In this document: positions 21,201 to 32,339 of the stretch, one piece after another | How positions within the stretch are numbered: position 1 is the stretch's first letter | Layout of the letters: each line of letters starts with the position of its first letter | Source: Cenococcum geophilum 1.58 | Lineage: Eukaryota; Ascomycota; Dothideomycetes; Gloniales; Gloniaceae | Length of the DNA stretch: 64,000 bases | Reading direction: 5' to 3' | Assembly (NCBI GenBank): GCA_001692895.1 | Contig: KV748274.1 | Span: forward strand, 282,539-346,538 | Program-made: the position numbers and the translations under genes | Notes under the pieces: generated by a model | The model's input: only the letters and a program-made list of their open reading frames with translations | Database searches by the model: none | What the model was told of the DNA's origin: nothing

Positions 21201-22560
21201 ATAGGCGCATTAGCTAGCCCAAAAGGTATTACCAGATATTTAAAGTGGCTATATTAGGTCTTAAAAGCGGTCTTCTACTTATCCCCTTTTTTAATATAGA
21301 GCCTATAATAAGCGTCTTATAAATCTAACTTCGTAAAGATCTTCGCCCTAAATAATCAATCCAGCATTTCACTAACTAGTAGTAGTAGGTAACGATTCTT
21401 AATTATAATCTTATTAAGACCGCGATAGTCTATATATAGCCTTATAGTTCTATCTAGTTTTAGGATAAAGAGGATCGGCGCGCCTACCAGCGACTTATTA
21501 GGCCGGATCTATCCCTTTTCCAGTAAGCCATTAAGGTACTCCTATAGGATCTTAAGCTCTTTACGCAAGAGGTTATAAATAGGAAGGTTTAACGGTTGTT
21601 TACCTTCTTCTAAATTAATTATATAATCGTACTCCAAGTTCTACAGTAGGACTTTAGCTCTCCTGCCCGAAAATACCTTTAGTAAATCCCTTAGGCCTAC
21701 TAAAATATTTAATAAATCGGGGTCGCGTTCATCCTCTATATTATCGTTAGATAGGTCCCGGAGCTCCCTTAGGATACTTATAGGCAGCGTTATACGCTAT
21801 AGTAGTTACTTATATATAGTTACTACCGTACATTACACCGTTTTATACGGTAGCCAGTAAAGGGTAAAGAAATCCTTAATATAGCGCTTAAGATGCCATA
21901 GTATACTCTCTATATATTACTTAAGCCAGAGTAACCTATAACGGTTAAAGTATCTTATAAGATCCTTAAAATCGCCACCTCCCTATAATATTTCCGCGAC
22001 CTATCCGGTAGTTCCCTATAGGGTCTCTATTATAAAGGGGTTATTACCTATACTAGGCTCTATACCCATCTTATTATTAAATAGGGGTTAGATCCAATAC
22101 TCCTTTAGGTGTAAAGCGTACACTATTTTACCTATGGCTATATTCTCTAGAATGTCCTTTAGGTTTATTAGTAATATACGCCCTTCTAAATCTTCATCGT
22201 TCTACTATTTAAAGGCTCCTGTCTTAAAGCGTACCTTAAAATCTACTTCCGTAAGCTAAGGGTATCTAAAGATAAGGTTATAACCTACAAAGTTAGCCGC
22301 CTAGAAGGGTTACGGGCCGACCACCTTAGTACGGTTATATATATCGGCCACTAACACTATAAGCTTATAGGCACTATATAGTTTAATCCAATACTTATCT
22401 AGAAAGCCTATAGTAGGTTTCTGCCACCTTTACAATAGGATAAGTTTATACTCTTTTACCAAATTATATTATATAAGATTGATTTTAGCGCCGCTATTAT
22501 ATAGTACTTAGAACTATTATACCTTACCTATAGGGAGTGTTATTTCTAGCTTAACAGCAA
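18300..22560 (-). pseudogene. pol of D: protease, RT, RNase H, integrase, chromodomain
   Basis: Read on the minus strand. Protease about 22540-22300 (NSGAKINLI, first Asp lost). RT about 21500-20900, with IDYRGLNKIIIKNRY, TKLDL*DAYYRL, PFGLANAP and the catalytic box VVYLDNILIYLED near 21150-21120, second Asp now Asn. RT thumb reads FLGFANFYRRFI. RNase H about 20870-20200 includes ITNVLNFALIGILL and YYTHNKELLAIVNCFK. Integrase follows, about 20000-18900. Chromodomain about 18470-18300: KNKL*FKVK*LG*PAKDS, then ELEDHLNYYKDIL. RIP stops throughout. It would have done reverse transcription and chromatin-targeted integration. Confidence 0.87.
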
Positions 22561-22599
22561 TACAGAAAGTCTCTCCTTCTATATCTTACCCTAGTTATA

Positions 22600-24162
22600 G
22601 CCAGGAAAAGTCCGCAACTAGGGCTTTTTTTTTTTAAATTATTAGTGCGGTTATTGCCCTACTTATTCTTCTAATAGAATCTACCTCTAAAGTTTTCTTT
22701 TAACTTCTTAGAGTGTTCCCATAAAGGTGCCAGATAGGTATTAGGTTAACCCTAGGAGTCTTTCCCGTTATTTAAGGTTCCTAACTTTAACCCTTCTAAA
22801 GTTCTCTTTAAGAACGGCTTCTTTAAAGATTAGGTCTGCCCTATATTACTACTAAAGTGCCCACGCTTTTAGTAACCCCCTAGCTTCCTACCAAAAGAGG
22901 TCTAATTCCTTACCGCATCCTCAGCGTTTAGAACCGCTCGTTCGAAATCCGCATATATAGTAATCCACAGTAGGGCTCCTACGCGCTTTATTTTGTTACA
23001 AATTGCTAGCTTAATTCTAGCCTAGATAAATCTAATCTTCTCCTTCTTACGGACGCTGCCGTCCTTATTTTTAAAGGGCTCTAGATCTATCTATTAAGTA
23101 TAAGTTTCTATAAAGTTTATAAACTAGCGGAAGTCTTAACGGTCCAGCTGTATATTATTCCAGAATTATTCTATATTGTTATATTATATAATATACGGAT
23201 CTTAGGTCTAACCCTTTAGAAAAGTCTATAGCTATAGCCATATTATAATTTGCTCTTTATTAAGTTAATTAAGCGCGATCTAGTTTAGCAATTAGTCTTT
23301 AATCTTACTAATAATCTAGCATATACGCTCTTTGGTATTATCTTATATTATTAGCATTTTAAAGAAGTTATTTACCTCACGAACCCAATTATCTAGCTAT
23401 TAGGCGTTAGGTCTATAACGAAGTTCTAAACTATTAAAGGCCTTAGCTAGTTAGTCTATATCCTTTTTCTATTTATTATATAAGTGCCTCTTTAAGTCTT
23501 CTATACCTCCTTAGGTAGGTACTAAGTAGCCCCTAAAAAGCCCTTAGCCTTAACTAGGTTATAAAAAAAATTTGCCTAGCTTAGATTAAACCCTACTAGA
23601 TCTAAATTTGCCCTTAGAGGGTTCTAATATATTTATTAGTAGCTTCCTCCCGCATGGCTTTTAAGAGCCTTATAATAGCTTCCTAATATCCGTCTTAAAG
23701 GAGATTAGTATAGGGCTCTTAACCTTCTAAACTCGGGCCTAGGGAAGCTCCTGCTATAGAGGTAGTGTTAGTACTAGTAGCTAGTATAGGCTTCCCAACG
23801 AGGCTCGGGTCTTAAGTTAGTAGTTAGCTTAAATTACCTAAAGGGGTAGGCCCGCTTGGCTTGTAAGCAGTCTATATACCATTACTATACTAATTATAAG
23901 CTAGTAGTCTTCCGGGAGGGTTCCGGTTAGTTTCCTAGTTAAACATATTAATGTATTTCTCTAGTATTTCTAGCTTAGGGGAAGATCTTAAAGTCGCCTT
24001 TAGCACTTAATCTTTTAATTGGCCTAGGTAGGGCCGGAGGGGTTCTAGTTACTTTCCGGCAGCGTTATAACCGTTATAAAGGATATCTACGTTTTCCTTA
24101 GCAGTGACCGTAGGTGTATAAGAGTCTTTAAGCTCCTAGAGCATCTAGGTATTAGGGCTCAT
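22600..24162 (-). pseudogene. gag of D
   Basis: ATG at 24162-24160, starting MSPNT. The frame is interrupted by RIP stops; near 22890-22860 a degraded zinc knuckle leaves KRGHF. The first about 360 bp are repeated, joined to the chromodomain tail, in the deletion derivative at 30790-31664, confirming the gag start as a conserved element part. Confidence 0.65.
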
Positions 24163-24382
24163 TTAGCCGTCTTACCTAAAGGGTTATATTGTCGCAATCT
24201 TTTACTATTAGAGGGACCTTCCTACCTTTACGCGACGGCTTTCCATAAGGTATCCGTAGAGTTTCCATTTAGGTTATCGCGAGATTTTAAGGGAGAATAG
24301 TAGTTGTAAACAAAAGATATAAACAAACAATCTGGTCCTTAAAGCCAACTACCCTTCTAAAAAAGAGTAGGAAGGATTTAAA

Positions 24383-24597
24383 TGTAAGGGGATCTTATAG
24401 ACAGGGGGCTATAAGGACACGATTAGAATAGGATAGATTGGTAAGAGAGACGAATCCTTAAGGAGGTAAGGCCTCTAGAATTGTAGAGACTATATACTAC
24501 AGGTATATGCCTCCGGCATATAACTAGCGACCATCCAAGGGGCGTCCGGGGGTTGTCCTAAGGGCAACCTAAGGTATCCGCAATAATATCCCTTACA
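24383..24597 (-). repeat. 5' LTR of D, 215 bp
   Basis: Same length as 15696-15910; starts TGTAAGGGGATC, ends CCCTTACA, followed by TTAAG. Confidence 0.92.
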
Positions 24598-24602
24598 TTA
24601 AG

Positions 24603-25690
24603 ACCTATTTAATATATATTCCCTATATTCTGTCTTAGTTATTAAGTAGATAATAATATTATTAAGGTATACTATAATAAACTTATTAAGGTATTCTCCT
24701 AATATACTATTAATTTATTTCTAAAATATTGCTAGTGCGTTTATTAACATAAATTGTATAATTAATAGTTTATATAGTCCTTTCTTTAACCTAAAAGCTG
24801 CCTTTTATTTATCGCCTTCCTTAATTCTAATTTAATAGTACGCCTATCTTAAATCTATTTTTATAAAGATTTGCATATTACCTATCTAATCCTAAATTTT
24901 GCTAATTAAGGGTAAAGAATACCTATCTTTTTAAGTAATGCTATTTAACTGCCTATAGTTAATATATAGTCTAAGTTTTCCGTTTTTTTTTTAGTATAAA
25001 TAACACTAGAAAACCTGCCAATAACTATAATAGTCTAATATATCCCTTCTGTAAGTTTTCTTAGACAAACTCTTTAAGTGCTTTTAACTTCTCTTAAGTA
25101 AGCTTATAGGTTAAAAAAAACCTTAGACTTATTTCTAGTTCTAACTCTATTTTATAATCCTATACTATATAATTTACTAGCTTTTTACTTTCTAGGTTCT
25201 ATAGTTTCTTACTATATTTATAGTATCTTTTTAGTATATAATATAAGCCCTACTTGGTCTCTTTATATATCGCTCTAACTTAGTACTATACTATTTTAGT
25301 TTATTATTATATTTTACGGTATTAAGTATCTCTAATATTAACCTAACCTATAATCTAATTAATTTTTAGATTATACTCCTATAACTAAGGTATTTCTAAT
25401 ATTGCCTTATCCCGTCCTAATAGTAGGATATTAAAAGATATCTTAATTTTTTTAATGGTTATTTAAATAGGTCCTGTTTTAAGGTTAATAATCCCTCCTC
25501 TATAGGTTATTAAATCTCCTAAAATTATAACTAATAGGTAAGGTTATTTCTTTTATCTATAAGGTAATCCTATTTTTTTAACTACTACTAGTAAGATATA
25601 GTTCTGTATTACTCTACTATATATTAGCGCTTTAAACTATTAATCCTACTAATTAACTTTTAAATTTAGGTGTTATTCTTAAATTCCTTT
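24603..25690 (-). pseudogene. Family C pol: protease and RT fragment
   Basis: Continues across element D into 15695-15524. Protease 25660-25430 aligns base by base with the element B protease (48500-48850). RT includes YRQLNSI-type, KKGLYKLLII and YLNNIIIYLI (catalytic Asp pair now Asn-Asn). The degree of RIP makes it older than B. Confidence 0.8.
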
Positions 25691-28560
25691 AAGGGTCTAA
25701 GGCTCTACTACTAGCTCCCTTTAGTCCTATAAGCCTCTACTTTTCCTAATTATTAGTTATTTAATCCTTATATACTTAGCTTACTCTTTAGCTAATACCT
25801 AGTTTACTTTTTATCCTCTATATACTATAAATATATATTTTTTAGGTATTTCTACTACTATTATCTATCTAAGTATTCTTCTGTAAGGAATTATCCTAGT
25901 TAAAGTATTAAGTCTCCTAACTTCTAAACTTTTATTAAATGCTATCTATATATATACTTAGTATTTCTATACTATTACTTATCTAGCGCCTAATATATNC
26001 TNANNAGNTANTTCTAATTNTTNTCTTTTAGATTCTTATGCATTTTATATATATTATTTATATATATAATCTATAATAACGTATAGTATACTAGGTGCTT
26101 TAGGTTAACTCTTAACTTATCTTTATCTTTAAGTTTAAACCTTTATTATATTTATCTAAACATTATAACTTTATTTATAGGTACTAAGATATGTCTCTTA
26201 CTTCTTTAGTCCTCTAATTATTCCTTTAAATCCTTTAACGTTATAATTAAGGCTCCTTTAATATAACTTATTACCTTTTCCGTAATAGGGTAATCCTAAA
26301 TAACTTTCTTATCTAACCATATATAGAAATCTTCCCACTTATTATTATATTATTGCCTATACTACTTTTAATATAGCTACTAAAGTATATATAGCTTATC
26401 CGTAAGGAAGTATTTTTTATTACTATATTATAATAGCCCTTTATATATTATTCTTTAAACCTAGTAGGGATTCCTAGATCCTCTTTATCTTCTAGTTTAG
26501 TAAGCTACTTAGCTCTTAATATACCTACCCTAAGCCTATTAGTAATTCTTTATATAGGTGCTCTATCCCTTATATAACCTAGTATACTAATCCTTTAATT
26601 TAGTTTCTAATTTTGCTATATAATAATTCTTTGCCTAAATTCTATTATAGTTTCTTTTAGTTTTCGCCTTATAAGTAAATCTTTAAAGTCTTCTTGCTTT
26701 TTAATCTTAGTTTATTTAATAGTCGTTATTTATATCTAAAAATCTTAGTTTTATAGAATTCCTAATCCTAAGCTTACTTCTATCTTAAGCTTAGCTCTTA
26801 CCTTAGTCTAACTAGGCTTATATAGTATTCTTATCTTATCTTAAAAGTCTTAAATCTTACTTATCTTGTCTTGAAAATCTTATACCTTTAAAAAACTTTA
26901 TCCTAAGCTTATTTATATATTACTAAACTAAGTTATTACTCTACTCTATTAGTTATTATCTATTATAGGTCCTTAAGCATATCTTATCCCATCTTAGGAA
27001 TCTTAATTATCTCTTATCTTATCCTAAGAATCTTAAGCCTTTAGCCTTTTGCCTTTATTAAGTGCTAAAGTGGTTTACTATCCTACTTTTCTTATATTTT
27101 ATAAAGTAATAGACGTTATATCTAGTAGGGTCTTAATCCCTATTAATATTCCCTATTCCGTAGTAGAATTATTCTCTACCTCTAGTATAACTTCTTTAAG
27201 GTCTATATACTCCTAGTAAGCTACCTTTATTGCCTTATTATTACTAAATACTTTACCTATATTAAATTTATCGTCCTTAATATTTAATTTACGAGATGGT
27301 TTATTAGTTCCTCTAAATTTTAATAATTTTAGCTCTTATAGCTAATAGCTTACGCTATACTTAGCATTCTTATAAATTTAGTATACGTTATTATAACAAA
27401 ATATAAAACTTTTAATTAAATATTTTTTTATTCTATATAGCATATTATTATTCCTCTATATATATATATCGTTTATTAGTTTTATTCCCCTTACTATATA
27501 ATAACTCTGTTTATTTTTATAGTCTCTAATAAAGTAACCTTATTTCTTATAATTTATATAAACTACTTTTTTAAACTATTTTTTTTTGCTATAGAGTCCA
27601 CCTAAACATCTTCTACTACTAAAATCCCTAGTTTAGACTCTACTTTTTAAACCTTTAATTACCTAAACCTTATCCTCTAGGTTTCTATAGTTATTTATTT
27701 TATTTCTTATTTTCTTTAGTACTACTTAAGTTTATTAGCTCTGTGCCATACTATAGTTTCTAACTTTAACTTTATTATTGCGTACTCTGCGCCTTATATA
27801 ACTATAAAACTCTATCTTAACCCTTTTTAGTCTACTTTTTCTAGTAGATCCTATTATTAATCTTAATTACTTAATTAATTAAATCCCTAAGAGTATTCGT
27901 ATCTTTTATTAGGATAATTATATCCTAAACTTTTACCTTAAGTCCTTGCTTATACTATACTATAAGCGCTTTATTATTCTATTTAACTTATATCGCTAAT
28001 ATTTAAAACTACGTTATATACTTAATTACTAAAGTCCTTTATACTAGGTTTTAAAGCTTTCTTTTTACTATAGTAGTTACTTTTAAGTCTTTAAATATTT
28101 GCGTTAATTGTTCCGCAAACCTATTTTAACTTAAAAATATATACTATACCTCCTAGTTAGTAGTTATTATACTATATTCCTATACCTCTATAAGGTAAGA
28201 TTTAAACTACTTAAGTACCCTCCCTATTAAGAATAATCCTATATAAGCAACTTAATCTATAGGCGTTCCTAGTTTAACTCCTTCCTATATAACCTTAAAG
28301 TATATTTACGTAAGGAATCCTTTAAGCTTTAACTTCTCCCCTAAGAATTGCTTAATTAAGGGTAATTTAACCTTAGCTACTCTAATCCTATTAATCCTTT
28401 CTTTAAGTATTTTATTATTGTCTGTTAATTAATTAACTATTCCCTACAGCTGTTTAACAGTAACTAGTTATAAGTTAGTACCTATTATACTAGTATTATT
28501 ATCTAATCCTAAGGTAGTCGCTACTATAGACGCCGTTATAGCTGCTACTTTTAGTAGCAT
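25690..28560 (-). pseudogene. Family C long gag
   Basis: Starts at ATG 28560 (MLLKVAAITA) and runs about 2.9 kb to protease, the same length as the B element gag (45503-48540, starting MLLKVATITP). It has the same order: capsid-like part, zinc knuckle (near 27480), repeats of cttaggaatctta type around 26990-27035, then the unknown domain. Shared length in two copies argues that the extra domain is an original part of the family. N clusters at 25999-26022 mark poor assembly. Confidence 0.7.
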
Positions 28561-28599
28561 ATTATTTAACTTCTTTTACTATAACCTTAGTAGTAAATA

Positions 28600-29017
28600 T
28601 ATAATAAAGCCTTATAGGAAATACTACGGTAGACTTATCAATAGGCTAGGTATATAAGTATAGAATAGTTAAGAACGTAAATATAACTAGTAGAGTAGTT
28701 ACCTAATAGATTAACTTTAATTATATTTTAAGATTTACTATAAAGAAGAGAAACTATTTATAGAGACCGTATGTCCTTAAATATATAACTCCTCCCTATA
28801 GTAAAGGTTTAGTGCATTAGTACGTTAGTACGTCAGTACGTCGCGTTCCTATATTCTTATATTCTTACGTTCCGAACTTATAACGTAACTCACTATATAA
28901 CTTAGCTACTCCTTATCCTATAGCTCGATTAGTTTTAGCGCCTCCTGTGCTATTCTAACCAACCTATTTATATCCCTTCTTAGTAGTCGCACTACTGTTA
29001 ATATAAGGTCTGAAACA
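28600..29017 (-). repeat. Family C LTR, 418 bp (copy 1)
   Basis: Left end tataataaagcc (from tgtaacgga), right end ggtctgaaaca. It aligns along its length with the reverse complement of the B LTR but is strongly diverged. It contains acgttagtacgtcagtacgt short repeats. Confidence 0.8.
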
Positions 29018-30340
29018 ATTATTATAGAATATTTCGCCTATATTAAATTTATTGTCCTTAATATCTAATCTATAAGATAGTTTATTAGTTTCCCTAAACT
29101 CTAATAATTTTTAGCTCTTATGGCTAATAGCTTATACTATACTTAGCGTCTTTATAAATTTAGTATGCGTTATTATAATAAAATACAAAACTTTTAATTA
29201 AATACTCTTTTATTCCTTATAGTATACTATTATCCCTTTATACGTGTATATCTTCTACTAATCTTATTCCCTTTACTATATAGTAACTCTACCTACTTCT
29301 ATAGTCTTTAATAAAATAACTTTATTTTCTGTAATTTATATAAGCTCCTTCTTTAAACCATTTTTCTTACTATAGAGTCCGCCTAAACGTCTTTTGCTAC
29401 TAAAATCCCTAGTTTAGCCTTTACTTCTTAAACCTTTAATTACTTAATCCTTATTCTCTAGGTTTCTATAGTCGTTTATTTTATTTCNTATTTTCTTTAG
29501 TACTACTTAGGTCTATTAGCTTTACGCTATACTATAGTTTCTAACTTTAACTTTATTATTGCGTATCCTACGCCTTATTTAACTATAGAACTCTATCCTA
29601 ACCCTTTTTCGTCTACTTTCTTTAGTAGATCCTATTATCGATCTTAATTACTTAATTAATTAAATCCCTAAGAGTATCCATATTTTTTATTAGGATAATT
29701 ATATTCTAGACTTTTGCCTTAAGTCCTTACTTATACTATACTATAAGCGCTTTATTATTTTATATAACCTATATTACTAATATTTAAAACTATATTATAT
29801 ACTTAATTACTAAAGTTCTTTATACTAGGTTTTAAAGCTTTCTTTCTACTATAGTAGTTACCTCTAGGTTTCTAAATATTTATATTAGGTGTTTTATAAA
29901 CCCGCTTTAACTTAAGAATATATACCGTACCTCCTAATTAGTAGTTATTATACTATATTCCTATACCTCCGTAAGGTAAGATTTAAACCACTTAAGTGTT
30001 TTTCCTATTAAGAATAGTCCTATATAAGTGACTTAATCTATAGGCGTTTCTAGTTTAACTCCTTTTTATATAACCTTAAAGTGCATTTATATAAAAAATC
30101 CCTTAAGTTTTAACTTCTCCCCTAAAAATCGCTTAATTAAGGGTAACTTAACCTTAACTACTCTAATTCTATTAATCCTTTCTTTAAGTATCTTATTATT
30201 ATCTGTTAATTAATTAACTATTTCCTATAGCTATCTAATGGTAACTAGCTAAAAGTTAGTATTTACTATACTAGTGTTGTTATCTAATCCCAAAGTAGTC
30301 ACTGCCGTTAACGGCGTTATAACTACTACTTTTAGTAGTA
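29018..30340 (-). pseudogene. Second family C gag copy, 3'-truncated
   Basis: Near-repeat of 27238-28560, starting exactly at the end of LTR copy 1. It begins in mid gag, so pol is missing. The parsimonious reading is that copy 1 inserted into the gag of this copy. The start codon now reads TAT-type on the minus strand. Confidence 0.75.
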
Positions 30341-30379
30341 TATTATTTAACTTTTTTATTATAACCTTAGTGGTAAATA

Positions 30380-30789
30380 TATAATAAAGCCTTATAGGAG
30401 ATACTACGGTAGACTTGTTAATAAGCTAGGTATATAGGTATAGAATAGTCGACAATATAAATATAACTAGTAGAGTAGTTGCCTAATAGATTAACTCTAA
30501 TTATATTCTAAGATTTACTATAAAGAAGAGAAACTATCTATAGAGACCGTACGTTCTTAAATATATAACGCCTCCCTATAGTAAAGGTTTAGTACGTTAG
30601 TATGTTAGTACGTTACGTTCCTATATTCCTATATTCCTACGTTCCGAACTTATAACGTAACTAGCTACGTAACTTAGCTACCCCTTATCCTATAGCTTAA
30701 TTAGTTTCAGCGTCTCCTATACTATCTTAACCAACCCGTTTATATTTATTCTTAGTAGTTGCACTACTGTTAATATAAGGTCCGTAATA
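30380..30789 (-). repeat. Family C LTR, 410 bp (copy 2)
   Basis: Homologous to 28600-29017; right end ggtccgtaata. It is the 5' LTR of the truncated second copy. Confidence 0.8.
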
Positions 30790-31664
30790 ATCTAGATGCG
30801 CTAAAAGCTTAAAAACTCTTATATACCTATAGTTACCACTAAGAAAAAAGTAAATACCCTCTATAATAGTTATAACGCTACTAAAAAGCAACTAGAACCC
30901 CTTTAGCCCTACTTAGGCCAATTAGAGGATTAAGCGCTAAAAGTAACTTTAAGATCTTCCCTTAAGCTAGAAATACTAGAGAAATATACTAATTTATTTA
31001 ATTAGGAAACTAATCAGAACCCACTTAGAAGACTACTAGTCTATAATTAGTAAAGTAGTAGTATATAGATTATTTATAAGCTAACTAGGCCTACTCCTTT
31101 AGGTAATCTAAGCTAACTACTAACTTAAGACTTAAGCCTTATAGGGAAACCTATATATAGGAACTAGAGGATTATCTTAATTATTATAAAGATATTTTAA
31201 AAGAATATTAGGACTAAGGTCCATAATCTATAAATCGAAGAAAGTACTCTAATACTAAAGTGTTATCGCGACCTATAAAGAAATCTTATAAAAAGAGTAA
31301 ATAGGTTAAATTGGATATAGAATAAATAGGCTCTAGAAACTATAAAGATTAGGGCTACAGCCTAAGATAGAATAGGTCCTTAGCCTTTTTATATATATAG
31401 TATAGAATTAATAAAACATTTTATTAGAATTGTATTCCCATTAATTAATCTATGCTAGAAATATTATTTTTAGGGCTCCTAAGCCATTTCTAAAAGCCTA
31501 TTAAGGCCTTTTTAAGCACCTAACTAAGGTCCTTAATTGCTACTATATATAAGAATAAATCCTAAATACCTAATCTAAATAGCTACTATACCTTATCCTT
31601 AGGATTAGGATTAGTATCTATTAGCCCTTTAAGGGATAGCTAATAGAAATAAGATCCCCTTTAA
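30790..31664 (+). mobile_element. Internally deleted derivative of element D
   Basis: 30793-31145 matches the first about 360 bp of D gag (24162-23800 reversed), and 31150-31664 matches D from the chromodomain end outward (18350-17830 reversed). All of protease, RT and integrase are missing; the joint has a short ctatata homology. Orientation is opposite to D. No LTR remains at either end. Strongly RIPped. Confidence 0.75.
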
Positions 31665-31903
31665 ATCTTAAAGTTATTACTACTATAGATAGCATTATAA
31701 CTGCTATTTTAGGTAGTATATTGTTTAACTTTATTAATACCGCAACTAGGTAGTAAATATATAAACAAGCCTTATAGGAAATACTATAATAGACTTATTA
31801 ATAGGCTAGGTATATAGGTAAATAAGAAGTTAATAATATAAATATAACTAGTAGAGTAGGTTGCCTAATAAATTAACTCTAATTATATTCTAAGATTTAC
31901 TAT

Positions 31904-32249
31904 TATTAGCGACTTAGTCAATTAAGGCACGAGCACGGTAAAAGGGTCGCACAAGCCTATATAATTAGATTGTCTATAAACGAGGATTTAAAGCCTAAAA
32001 AAGAAAAGGAGATAAAGGGTAGCGCCGCTTAACGTTATATATAATCCTTTAGTTATATAATAGCAATTATCTAAAACTGTATAAAACTATCTGCGACTAT
32101 CTGCAACTATTTACAACTATCCACTATAGTCTACTAATATCCATTAGCTATAATCTATTAGTTTCTACTAATATCTATTAGTTATAATCTACCAGTTTCC
32201 ACTAATATCTATTAGTTATAATCTACCAGTTTCCACTAACGCTGTAATA
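31904..32249 (-). repeat. 3' LTR of A, 346 bp
   Basis: Contains three copies of a 34-35-bp unit (tctactaatatctattagtt...) near 32150-32240, one more than the partner LTR, which explains the length difference. Confidence 0.88.
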
Positions 32250-32263
32250 TTACCCCCCCCCTC
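32250..32263 (-). other. Polypurine tract of A
   Basis: ttaccccccccctc on the plus strand, purine on the element strand, abutting the 3' LTR. Confidence 0.65.
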
Positions 32264-32339
32264 TAAAAAAGCCTGCCCTTAGGCTTTATACGTCTGTATT
32301 ATATCTATAGGGTATTCTAATCTTTATGCTTAATGGGCA

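Larger units (their letters stand above)
15696..24597 (-). mobile_element. Element D: 8.9-kb gypsy chromovirus, TSD TTAAG
   Basis: 215-bp LTRs at 15696-15910 and 24383-24597 (TGTAAGGG...CCCTTACA), with TTAAG at 15691-15695 and 24598-24602. Purine tract and coding are on the minus strand. Order: gag from 24162, protease, RT, RNase H, integrase, chromodomain to about 18300. It then has an unusually long 2.4-kb stretch before the 3' LTR. The flanks join into family C RT, so D inserted in C. RIP stops at Gln/Trp codons are widespread but lighter than in C. Confidence 0.93.
13336..30789 (-). mobile_element. Family C gypsy element, old, multiply interrupted
   Basis: Minus-strand relative of the complete element B at 45032-52961. 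Surviving pieces, right to left: 5' LTR 28600-29017; long gag 28560 to about 25690; protease about 25660-25430; RT 25170-24603, resuming 15695-15524, then RT thumb and RNase H start at 14051-13767 and 13357-13336, where it ends. Integrase and the 3' LTR are missing. Foreign inserts: MITE, solo LTR and element D. To the right, 29018-30789 is a second gag-LTR unit of the same family, starting directly at the LTR end, as if one copy had inserted into another. RIP is very heavy: almost no CpA or TpG remain. Confidence 0.82.
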
